A stretch of 5,353 bases of DNA from an uncultured Thermomicrobiales bacterium (GTDB taxonomy: Bacteria > Chloroflexota > Chloroflexia > Thermomicrobiales > UBA6265): the NCBI GenBank assembly GCA_902806395.1, contig CADCWH010000339.1, positions 1 to 5,353 of the forward strand, written 5' to 3'. The notes below the pieces were generated by a model that was given only the letters and a program-made list of their open reading frames with translations, did not search any database and was not told where the DNA came from. This document shows, in pieces, positions 1-5,184 of the stretch (position 1 is the stretch's first letter; the number at the start of each line of letters is the position of its first letter). The position numbers were made by a program, and so were the translations under genes.

Positions 1-273
1 GAAAACGGCAGAAGACGATGAAATGATACCTTTGCCGAGGGGCGACCGATCGGCATCGGGTTCCTCGACGTCGCCGCCCTCGCCCCCTTTCTCCGAGACC
101 GGGGTGGGCACGTTCACATCCCGGACCAGATCGATCGCTTGGCCCACCCGTGGGACGGTCCTCCCGGCGTGGCTTCGTCGGGACGGCGGAGGATGCGGCT
201 CATCTGGGTCTGACACCCATCCTCACGGGCGACTGAACCGGCGATGGCGGGGTGGCAGGCACCGGACCGATCA
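1..273. other. Left-edge stretch without an intact gene
   Basis: Apart from the start-less frame at 22-213, nothing here supports a gene. A gene entering from the left on the + strand could end at the TGA of 19-21 or at that of 24-26; both would give short basic C-termini, but the window is too short to choose. Downstream of the murQ stop on the - strand there is only a weak hairpin, TGGGT/ACCCA at 205-209 and 215-219 around a 5-base loop, with no T-run. This makes it a poor terminator candidate. Confidence 0.4.
22..213 (+). pseudogene. Possible decayed gene tail, start missing (unrecognised)
   Basis: This frame begins after a TGA at 19-21 and stays open to a TGA at 211-213. It has no ATG until close to its end, and only rare in-frame TTG or GTG codons without a ribosome site. 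Even so, its codons are strongly G/C-ended and the translation looks protein-like: residues such as RPIGIGFLDVAALAPFLRD are followed by HVHIPDQIDRLAHPWD. The overlapping frame from 23, which does have an ATG, is Ser/Pro-rich with poor codon use and looks like the shadow. One reading is that a gene entering from the left was frameshifted near 22-45, leaving its C-terminus here. I do not recognise the family. It could also be chance openness in G+C-rich DNA. Confidence 0.27.
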
Positions 274-1278
274 TCACGTATCGGCACCCGCGGGATCGGG
301 TCCGTCCAACGCCTCTCGGACGCGCCCCCGGGTCCGCTCCAATCTCTCCCGCGCCTCCGGGGCATCGACCCCGGCCAGGGCCATCACGATCGCCACCTTC
401 GGCTCGTCGCCCGCCGCCGCCAGCAGGCTCCGGGCGACCCCCTCGTCCTCGCCCGTCGCCATCGCCACGATCCGCACCGCCCGGTAGCGCAACTTGGCAT
501 TGGTCGGCTGGACATCCACCATCAGGTTGCCGAAGGTCTTGCCCAGGCGGACCATCACCGTCGTGGTCAGGGTATTGAGGACCAGCTTCTGGGCCGTGCC
601 CGCCTTCATCCGCGTCGAACCGGTGATCGCCTCCGGGCCGGGCACTGGGGCGATCATCAGGTCCACGACCGCCTCCAGCGCCGAGGGCCGCGTACAGGCG
701 AGCCCGGCGACGAACGCACCTCGCCGTCGCGCCTCGTCCACCGCTCCCAGGACATAGGGCGTCCGCCCGCTGGCCGCGATGCCGACCACCACGTCCCCAG
801 CTGCGACCTCGAGACCGGCGATGTCGGCTGCACCTCCCGCCGGGTCGTCTTCCGCCCCCTCGATCGAGCGGGTCAGCGCGGCGGGGCCACCGGCCATCAG
901 GGCCACCACCATCTCTGGATCGGTCCCGTACGTCGGCGGGCACTCCGCCGCGTCCAGGGTCCCCAGCCGCCCGGAGGTCCCTGCCCCGGCGTAGACCAGC
1001 CGCCCCCCGGTCCGCAGTCGCCCCACCACGACCTCGGCCAACCGCCCGATCGCCTCGGCCTCGGCGACCACCGCCGGCACGACCGCCGCGTCCTCGTCCA
1101 GGATCAGCCGGGCGATCCCCACTGCGTCCAGCCGGTCGATCTCGACCGTCCGGGGGTTCCGTTCCTCCGTCGCGCTGGCCGCCACCCAGCGGTCGATCCC
1201 CTCGGCGCCCGGGGTTACCCGGACGGCAGGCTCGTCATGGCCCGGATCCACCGTCCGCTCGTCCACGATTCCTCCCAT
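274..1278 (-). CDS. murQ: N-acetylmuramic acid 6-phosphate etherase (MurQ)
   Basis: The enzyme cleaves the lactyl ether of MurNAc-6-phosphate to give GlcNAc-6-phosphate and D-lactate, a cytoplasmic step of peptidoglycan recycling. The 334-residue product carries the family signatures in order: TEERNPRTVEIDRL (37-50), the sugar-phosphate isomerase (SIS) loop GAGTSGRLG with DAAECPPTYG (98-118), EGAEDD (140-145), VVVGIAASGRTPYVLGA (163-179), TGSTRMKAGTAQK (219-231) and GNLMVDVQPTNAKL (250-263). Glu112 and Glu143 align with the catalytic Glu83 and Glu114 of the E. coli enzyme. The C-terminal helical domain is present, so the protein looks intact and active. The ATG at 1276-1278 has GGGAG ten bases upstream, but it leaves about 30 more N-terminal residues than E. 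coli MurQ (298 aa). GTG codons at 1264-1266 and 1183-1185 are alternative starts, and the latter gives a typical length. No murP, anmK or murR lies beside it. Confidence 0.96.
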   Translation of the reverse strand: MGGIVDERTVDPGHDEPAVRVTPGAEGIDRWVAASATEERNPRTVEIDRLDAVGIARLILDEDAAVVPAVVAEAEAIGRLAEVVVGRLRTGGRLVYAGAGTSGRLGTLDAAECPPTYGTDPEMVVALMAGGPAALTRSIEGAEDDPAGGAADIAGLEVAAGDVVVGIAASGRTPYVLGAVDEARRRGAFVAGLACTRPSALEAVVDLMIAPVPGPEAITGSTRMKAGTAQKLVLNTLTTTVMVRLGKTFGNLMVDVQPTNAKLRYRAVRIVAMATGEDEGVARSLLAAAGDEPKVAIVMALAGVDAPEARERLERTRGRVREALDGPDPAGADT

Positions 1279-1315
1279 TGGGCCACCGCTCCCGCTATCA
1301 CCTCGGACGACACCT

Positions 1316-1324
1316 ACCGTAGCA
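1316..1324 (-). promoter_or_regulatory. Candidate extended -10 of murQ
   Basis: On the - strand this reads TGCTACGGT, matching the extended -10 form TGnTAnnnT. It lies about 40 bases before the ATG, which would give a short leader. No -35 match is seen about 17 bases further upstream. The motif is short and degenerate, so this is only a suggestion. Confidence 0.22.
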
Positions 1325-1425
1325 TGATGGGGATGGGACGATCCCCGGGGCTGGTGACGGGTGGCACGACGCGCTCGTTTCTCAGCCCGCGCCTGGCCCG
1401 TCACGGCTTCCCGTACAACGCCGCC

Positions 1426-1431
1426 GAGGAG
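1426..1431 (+). promoter_or_regulatory. Ribosome binding site fixing the 1438 start
   Basis: GAGGAG stands six bases before the ATG at 1438. It is the best Shine-Dalgarno match in this intergenic space, and it argues that the + strand, not the antisense open frame, is the coding one over 1438-2196. Confidence 0.7.
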
Positions 1432-1437
1432 TAGTCG

Positions 1438-2196
1438 ATGGTAGCCATCACCGAGACGGTGACGATTAACAACCAGATCGTCCGTGTCAAGAGCTTCCAT
1501 CGCCGTCCCACGCTCCCCGTCGCGGGTCAGGCCGCCCGTGACGAGATCGAGATCGTCGTGATGCTCCGCGGTCGGGGCGAGCGACGCGACTTCGAGACCC
1601 TGTTGCGCTCCCCCAGGATCTCCCTCGCCATCCCCGGCAGCGACACCCTCGATGTCGAGATCGCCTCGGCCGGGGTCTCTTCCAGCGGCTCGGGCGAGAA
1701 GGATGCCCACCGCTTCGACGTCACCTTCCGAGAGTCGGCCGATTGCGCCGCTCGTCGCGCCAGCGCTGCGTCCTTTGCCCCACCGGTGGCCGCTCCTGCC
1801 TCCCGACCCGACACGGTGGCCCGGTATCAGCACCTGCCCACGGACGATCACGGGAACGACCAGGACGGCGATGGGATCACCAGCGACCTGGGTGGCTCCT
1901 CCGACGTCTGGGCGACCGCCCTACGCCAGATGAGCCCCGAGTCGGCCGCCGCCGTGGTGCCGCCACCCACCGAATACGCGTTCACCCCGACCGAACTGGC
2001 CGGTATCGAGTCGATCCTGGTCGGTCTCCGCCTGGAAGCCCTGATCGTGGAACTCGACCGCGCCAACCTGATCCGCCGCGGCGCCATCGACGCCGGCTTC
2101 CTCGAACTGGTCGGTAGCCGCTTCATTGCCGAAGCCACCCCCGTCATCGGCGAGAAGGCCGCCCGCGCCGCCGCTGCCGCCGTCCTCGCCGGCTAG
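1438..2196 (+). CDS. Unrecognised protein: strand-rich N-terminus, acidic loop, helical C-terminus
   Basis: I do not recognise this 252-residue protein. The ATG has GAGGAG six bases upstream, and third codon positions are strongly G/C. Residues 1-100 alternate polar and hydrophobic residues, as a beta-sandwich would (ETVTINNQIVRVKSF, EIEIVVMLRG, LDVEIASAGV, HRFDVTFRES). Residues 104-135 form an Ala/Pro/Arg-rich linker. Residues 136-150 are acidic; DQDGDG at 141-146 resembles a calcium-binding D-x-D-x-D-G loop, but the later ligand position expected of a full EF-hand is not clear. Residues 183-252 look helical and end in an Ala-rich tail. There is one cysteine (103) and no signal peptide or membrane segment, so it is probably cytoplasmic. 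The N-terminal pattern is faintly like small phage-tail or structural beta domains, which is only an impression. It is divergent from murQ and converges on the phosphotransferase gene, so it is transcribed alone. Confidence 0.8.
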   Translation: MVAITETVTINNQIVRVKSFHRRPTLPVAGQAARDEIEIVVMLRGRGERRDFETLLRSPRISLAIPGSDTLDVEIASAGVSSSGSGEKDAHRFDVTFRESADCAARRASAASFAPPVAAPASRPDTVARYQHLPTDDHGNDQDGDGITSDLGGSSDVWATALRQMSPESAAAVVPPPTEYAFTPTELAGIESILVGLRLEALIVELDRANLIRRGAIDAGFLELVGSRFIAEATPVIGEKAARAAAAAVLAG

Positions 2197-2213
2197 CCCC
2201 GACGCCGCAACGA

Positions 2214-2231
2214 TCCGGCACCCCCGCCGGA
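2214..2231 (+). terminator. Hairpin after the 1438-2196 gene
   Basis: TCCGGC (2214-2219) and GCCGGA (2226-2231) form a perfect 6-bp stem with a 6-base loop, 17 bases after the TAG stop. No T-run follows, so if it stops transcription it is not a classical intrinsic terminator. It lies in the 162 bp space between two convergent genes, where it could serve either. Confidence 0.35.
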
Positions 2232-2358
2232 CGACACGACGGTGGGCGACGCGCGCGATCTAGGTCCTGACGTCTCCTGACCCTCCACTGGACGGCCTAC
2301 GCCACCCGACCGGACGATTCCCAGGACCGCATGCTCGCATCCCCGGGGTCGTCTCCGG

Positions 2359-3195
2359 TCAGGTCGTCCGGGGAGGGGCCATGCCGGTGTCGATGGCCCG
2401 GGCGATCTCCGCCCGATTGCGGGCCAAGTAGGCCAGGTCGCGCTCGACTGCGAGGTCGTCCCCGTCTCGGAGCATCTCCGCGAAGCCCGGCACTCCCGCC
2501 GCCGCCCAGGTCCGCTGCGTCGCCAGCAACGTCCGCTCCCGCGTCTCGATCAGCCCGACCACCTCGTCGCCCGCCAGCGGGCCGATCGCCTCATGACTCC
2601 CGTAGGCGGCCAAGAACAGCGCGATCCGTCTCCCCCGTTCGGTGGGTGGTCCAAACGCGTCGTCGGCGTACATCGGGGCAAAGCGCAGCAGCGCGTAGCT
2701 CACGTCCCAGGTCCGCGGGCCGGGCGCCGCGAAATCCCAGTCGATGAACGCCGAGGGTTGACCATCGACGAAGACGGTATTGAAGGGCGAGACATCGTTG
2801 TGACAGATCACGTCACCCGTGCGCGGCGCCCCGACCGTGTGGCGCCACTGCGCCCCCGGCGGCGGACGGAAGTCCGTCACCGCGTCGTGGTAGCGCCGCA
2901 GCAGCCGGGCCACCCCGATCAGCACGTCGTCACCACGAAAGCCAGCCAGGTCCGGCGGGGCCGAGATGCCCGGCAGAAAGTCGAGGACCTCCCGGCCTTG
3001 GCCATCGACCCCTAGCACCCGGGGCGCGGCGTCGAACTCCCGCTCGGCAAGATACCGAAGGAGGGCATGGACGGCCGGGGTCCACGGCCCGGTCGCTCGC
3101 CGCACCGTCTGGCCCACCCGGACCGTGCCCGCCAGCCGCCCGTCGGAAAATGCATGCTCCGTCTCGTCGGCATCAGCCGACCGGTCCCACACCAT
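2359..3195 (-). CDS. Phosphotransferase, APH/choline-kinase fold
   Basis: This 278-residue protein belongs to the small-molecule kinase family that includes aminoglycoside phosphotransferases. The Brenner-type catalytic motif HNDVSPFN gives His132, the catalytic Asp134 and the metal-binding Asn139. FIDWD supplies the DFG-like Asp152/Asp154, and APGPRTWDVSYALLRF follows as usual. The N-lobe keeps VRVGQTVRR before GPWTPAVHALLRYL, and EVLDFLPG marks the hinge. This pattern resembles the subgroup often labelled trifolitoxin-immunity-like phosphotransferase, a name that does not establish a substrate. Antibiotic modification is possible but unsupported. I chose the ATG at 3193-3195 because AGGGG lies six bases before it. 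The ATG two codons earlier (3199-3201) abuts AGGGG directly and has only a GGGGAGGA 15 bases away. Key residues are intact, so the enzyme is probably functional. The gene converges with the unrecognised gene to its left. Confidence 0.88.
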   Translation of the reverse strand: MVWDRSADADETEHAFSDGRLAGTVRVGQTVRRATGPWTPAVHALLRYLAEREFDAAPRVLGVDGQGREVLDFLPGISAPPDLAGFRGDDVLIGVARLLRRYHDAVTDFRPPPGAQWRHTVGAPRTGDVICHNDVSPFNTVFVDGQPSAFIDWDFAAPGPRTWDVSYALLRFAPMYADDAFGPPTERGRRIALFLAAYGSHEAIGPLAGDEVVGLIETRERTLLATQRTWAAAGVPGFAEMLRDGDDLAVERDLAYLARNRAEIARAIDTGMAPPRTT

Positions 3196-3201
3196 GTCCA
3201 T

Positions 3202-3206
3202 CCCCT
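3202..3206 (-). promoter_or_regulatory. Ribosome binding site deciding the phosphotransferase start
   Basis: On the - strand this is AGGGG. It is six bases from the ATG at 3193-3195 but directly adjacent to the ATG at 3199-3201. This favours the shorter, 278-residue product. Confidence 0.5.
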
Positions 3207-3303
3207 AGCGATCGTGTCCTCCCCGTCGGCCAGGTGGTCGCCCGATTCTCCGACACCATGGTTACCTCGGGGGTTCCACACCTCGGCTGCGGCTGGGTCG
3301 CTA

Positions 3304-3345
3304 CCGACCAAGCCAACTGGTCGGCCGGGACAGCAATGCACCAGT
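3304..3345 (-). promoter_or_regulatory. Pair of mutually exclusive hairpins in the phosphotransferase leader
   Basis: Three segments can pair in two exclusive ways. CCGACCA (3304-3310) is complementary to TGGTCGG (3318-3324), a 7-bp stem with a 7-base loop. ACTGGT (3316-3321), which overlaps that arm, is complementary to ACCAGT (3340-3345). In - strand RNA the second stem gains one G-U pair. The element lies about 110-150 bases before the phosphotransferase start, just downstream of an A+T-richer patch at 3353-3376 that holds TATCGT and TACCAT on the - strand as weak -10 candidates. It could be a leader switch, a protein-binding inverted repeat, or chance. Confidence 0.3.
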
Positions 3346-3399
3346 CGGAACCTACGATATGATGGTATCTGCTTACAGGCGTCGATCGGAGCGGCCCGC

Positions 3400-3414
3400 C
3401 GGGTCACCGACCCG
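3400..3414 (-). terminator. Hairpin just after the monooxygenase stop
   Basis: CGGGTC and GACCCG form a 6-bp stem around a 3-base loop, beginning one base past the TGA at 3416-3418. An alternative outer stem, GAGCGG (3389-3394) with CCGCTC (3412-3417), overlaps it and takes in part of the stop codon. No T-run follows on the - strand. It probably separates this gene from the phosphotransferase downstream, but the evidence is structural only. Confidence 0.4.
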
Positions 3415-3415
3415 C

Positions 3416-4219
3416 TCAGAACTGGGGTGGTCCCTGCCGGATGCGGGTCCGCAGTTCGTCCGGCCCGTTCGGCTCCTCCCAAGGGGACTCGACCCACCAG
3501 GTAGCACCCTCCTCCGCCAGCGGACCGATGGTTTCGGCGGCCTGCGCCGGGTCGTCCCCCGGCACGGTGCCTTGGGCGATCACGTCGAACGGCGTCGATG
3601 CCCGGCGATGCTCGGCCACGTAGGGGAGAGCCGCCCGGATCGCCGCCGGTGTCACCTCTTCCAGGATCAACCCGTCGCAGCGGGCGACCCTGGCCATCGA
3701 CCGCTCGCTGTCAGACTTACCCGGCACCCAGATCGGGATCCGAGGTCGCTGCACCGGTCGTGGCAGGAACGTCATCTCTCCGAGCCGGTAGTGCTTCCCC
3801 TCGAACGCGAACGGCTCGCCGCTCCACAATCCGTCGAGGATCGCGAGGCTCTCGTCCAGGAGTTCCGCCCGTCCCTTCCGGTCCGTCACTTCCCCGACAT
3901 CACCGAAGCTATCCACGGCCCCCAAACCCACCGGCAAGACCAGGCGGCCATTCGAGAGGATGTCCAGCGTCGCCGTCTCCCGGGCCACCTTCCAGGGTCT
4001 CCTCCGCGACAGCGGCGTCAGCATCGCCCCGATCCGGACCCGCTCCGTCGTCATCGCCATCGCCGCCATTATGACCCATGGGTCGTAAAGCTCGGCCATG
4101 AAGCTGGTGTGGATACCGTCCCAGGTGAAGACCGCGTCCCAACCGTGGTCCTCCGCCTCCCGGGCCAGCCCGGCCACGGTCCGGGGATCGCCCTTGGGAA
4201 TCACGATGCCATACCGCAT
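3416..4219 (-). CDS. Luciferase-like flavin-dependent monooxygenase (LLM class)
   Basis: The 267-residue product has the bacterial-luciferase TIM-barrel pattern of F420- or FMN-dependent oxidoreductases. The first strand is MRYGIVIPKG (1-10), followed by LAREAEDHGWDAVFTWDG (18-35) and YDPWVIMAAMAMTTERVRIG (45-64). LTPLSRRRPWKVARETATLD (69-86) is the usual conserved stretch before SNGRLVLPVGLG (89-100). The later barrel shows YRLGEMTFLPRPVQRPRIPIWVPG (144-167) and ARVARCDGLI (176-185). These enzymes use reduced flavin or F420 to oxidise or reduce organic substrates; neither cofactor nor substrate can be settled here. The length is short compared with the usual 300-350 residues, because the region after about 205 is compact. 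I chose the ATG at 4217-4219, with GAGAGG seven bases upstream; a GTG nine codons earlier (4244-4246) has no ribosome site. It is divergent from apt. Confidence 0.9.
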   Translation of the reverse strand: MRYGIVIPKGDPRTVAGLAREAEDHGWDAVFTWDGIHTSFMAELYDPWVIMAAMAMTTERVRIGAMLTPLSRRRPWKVARETATLDILSNGRLVLPVGLGAVDSFGDVGEVTDRKGRAELLDESLAILDGLWSGEPFAFEGKHYRLGEMTFLPRPVQRPRIPIWVPGKSDSERSMARVARCDGLILEEVTPAAIRAALPYVAEHRRASTPFDVIAQGTVPGDDPAQAAETIGPLAEEGATWWVESPWEEPNGPDELRTRIRQGPPQF

Positions 4220-4224
4220 GGGAG

Positions 4225-4232
4225 TTCCTCTC
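4225..4232 (-). promoter_or_regulatory. Ribosome binding site deciding the monooxygenase start
   Basis: GAGAGGAA on the - strand ends five bases before the ATG at 4217-4219. It lies between that ATG and the earlier in-frame GTG at 4244-4246, and so supports the shorter product. Confidence 0.65.
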
Positions 4233-4314
4233 GCGTCTCGTGCCACACGCTCACCACGGCGGCCATTCTGTCATCACCTGGCCTCCGCGCCAACCGGCGG
4301 TGCATCGTCCCCGA

Positions 4315-4331
4315 GGGGGTAGACTAACCCC
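4315..4331. promoter_or_regulatory. Imperfect 17-bp dyad over candidate divergent -10 boxes
   Basis: GGGGGTAG and CTAACCCC flank a central A at 4323, with one mismatched pair per half-site. The + strand reads TAGACT (4320-4325) and the - strand TAGTCT (4321-4326), each fitting the TAnnnT -10 form. The dyad could therefore be an operator over promoters of apt (start 69 bases away) and of the monooxygenase (start about 100 bases away). No good -35 hexamer is seen for either, so promoter activity is unproven. A one-base centre rules out a stable RNA hairpin of this exact symmetry. Confidence 0.32.
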
Positions 4332-4391
4332 GTTCGCGTCCCGGACGTATCCCATGATCTGCCGCCGCGCGACGCCCGAGGGGACCACCCG

Positions 4392-4964
4392 ATGACCGAT
4401 ACGATGCCGCCGGCCCGGGCCGTAGGAGGGGTCGAGAGCGCCGACCCCGCGCTCGTCGCCCTACGCGAGCGGATCAGGGACATCCCAGATTTCCCCCAAC
4501 CCGGCATCCTGTTCCGCGACATCACTCCGCTGCTGGCTGACGGCGAAGCATTCCATGGATTGGTCGAGTGGATGGCGACCCGCTATCGCGGTACGGTCGA
4601 CACCATCGTGGCGATCGAGAGCCGAGGGTTCATCTTCGGTGCCCCGCTCGCCTACGCATTACGTGTCGGATTGGTCCCGGTCCGCAAGGCCGGCAAACTG
4701 CCGGACCGCACCCTGCGTGAGGAATACGCACTCGAATACGGCACCGCCACCCTGGAAATCCACCACGACGCGGTCCGCCCCGGCGAGCGGGTCCTGTTGG
4801 TCGATGACCTGCTGGCCACCGGTGGCACCGCCCGGGCCGCCGCGACCCTGGTCGAACGCCTCGGCGGGAAGGTCGCCGGGGTCTTCGTCCTTGCCGAACT
4901 CTCCGCCCTCGCCGGTCGCGAGGCCCTCGCCGGCCTCGACGTCACCAGCCTGATCGTCTACTGA
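4392..4964 (+). CDS. apt: Adenine phosphoribosyltransferase
   Basis: Apt makes AMP from adenine and PRPP in the cytoplasm, the purine salvage step. The 190-residue protein shows the family in order: LRERIRDIPDFPQPGILFRDITPLL (24-48), IESRGFIFGAPLAYAL (75-90), VPVRKAGKLP (95-104), EYALEYGTATLEIHHDAV (111-128) and the PRPP-binding loop VLLVDDLLATGGTA (134-147). The two acidic residues Asp138-Asp139 and the GGT are intact. The N-terminus is about 20 residues longer than in compact homologues and the C-terminus ends right after LIVY. The ATG has GAGGGG eight bases upstream; a second ATG four codons later is possible but less well placed. The gene is divergent from the monooxygenase and is followed by a hairpin, so it is probably transcribed alone. 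Confidence 0.97.
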   Translation: MTDTMPPARAVGGVESADPALVALRERIRDIPDFPQPGILFRDITPLLADGEAFHGLVEWMATRYRGTVDTIVAIESRGFIFGAPLAYALRVGLVPVRKAGKLPDRTLREEYALEYGTATLEIHHDAVRPGERVLLVDDLLATGGTARAAATLVERLGGKVAGVFVLAELSALAGREALAGLDVTSLIVY

Positions 4965-4982
4965 TCCGCGTCTGCATGGCTC

Positions 4983-5005
4983 CCGGACGGTGGGGCGCGG
5001 TCCGG
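4983..5005 (+). terminator. Hairpin after apt
   Basis: CCGGAC (4983-4988) and GTCCGG (5000-5005) make a perfect 6-bp stem with an 11-base loop, starting 18 bases after the apt stop. It is not followed by Ts. It is the best terminator candidate for apt but may equally belong to the leader of the next gene. Confidence 0.33.
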
Positions 5006-5107
5006 TGCGATTCCGGGTACCACGGAGTCGGTGGCAGAGACCGGTCACCTTGACCCGGCACACGTGGCAAGGAGCGGGGCGACGACCGGCCGGGAGCACG
5101 ATTGCCG

Positions 5108-5147
5108 GCACCCGCGGCCGGACCTCGTCTCGGGCCGCACCCGCGGC
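5108..5147 (+). repeat. 11-bp direct repeat upstream of the dehydratase
   Basis: GCACCCGCGGC occurs exactly at 5108-5118 and 5137-5147, 29 bp apart start to start, which is close to but not exactly three helical turns. Each copy contains the palindrome CCGCGG. The second copy ends 37 bases before the start codon. It could be paired regulator sites; in DNA this rich in G+C, chance is a fair alternative. Confidence 0.4.
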
Positions 5148-5173
5148 TCGCCAGTCTGAACGACACCTGATGA

Positions 5174-5178
5174 GGAGG
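5174..5178 (+). promoter_or_regulatory. Ribosome binding site of the dehydratase
   Basis: GGAGG stands six bases before the ATG at 5185, near the ideal distance, and fixes the start of the partial gene at the right edge. Confidence 0.75.
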
Positions 5179-5184
5179 CCGGAC

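Larger units (their letters stand above)
4965..5184 (+). other. Gene-free 220 bp leader region before the dehydratase
   Basis: No convincing gene lies here; a 25-codon frame from the ATG at 4976 lacks a ribosome site. The stretch is rich in short inverted repeats: the stem at 4983-5005, CCGG/CCGG at 5002-5005 and 5013-5016 around a 7-base loop, and CCGGC/GCCGG at 5105-5109 and 5117-5121. It also has an 11-bp direct repeat (5108-5118 and 5137-5147). I looked for known riboswitch and T-box core sequences and found none that fit. A promoter with recognisable hexamers is not visible. Confidence 0.4.

Noticed and set aside
244..1434. A 396-codon open frame on the + strand antisense to murQ
   Set aside because: It shares codon register with murQ, is rich in His, Arg and Pro as reverse-complement shadows are, has no ribosome site, and murQ itself is unmistakable on the other strand.
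2265..2281. TCCTGAC repeated at 2265-2271 and 2275-2281
   Set aside because: Two 7-bp copies ten bases apart between convergent genes are too short to distinguish from chance, and no promoter lies beside them.
2359..3195. Calling the phosphotransferase an antibiotic-resistance gene
   Set aside because: Only the general kinase fold is visible; residues defining a specific aminoglycoside or macrolide kinase are not recognisable, and the context is ordinary chromosomal.
3359..4327. A 322-codon open frame on the + strand over the monooxygenase gene
   Set aside because: It is Arg/Pro/His-rich and mirrors the monooxygenase codons, which encode a clear luciferase-like protein with a good start.
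5001..5017. tRNA T-arm look-alike: TCCGG, loop TGCGATT, CCGGG
   Set aside because: The stem and loop resemble a T-arm, but no matching acceptor, D-arm or anticodon arm lies upstream, and no CCA follows at the proper distance.
5010..5027. T-box-like core (GGGTACCACGG) before the dehydratase gene
   Set aside because: The T-box needs a TGGN bulge before ACC to pair with the tRNA end; here the bases read GGGT, and no specifier stem or competing terminator pair is apparent.
4976..5053. A 25-codon leader-peptide-like frame after apt
   Set aside because: There is no ribosome site, no run of regulatory codons such as Thr or Ile, and it overlaps hairpin sequence.
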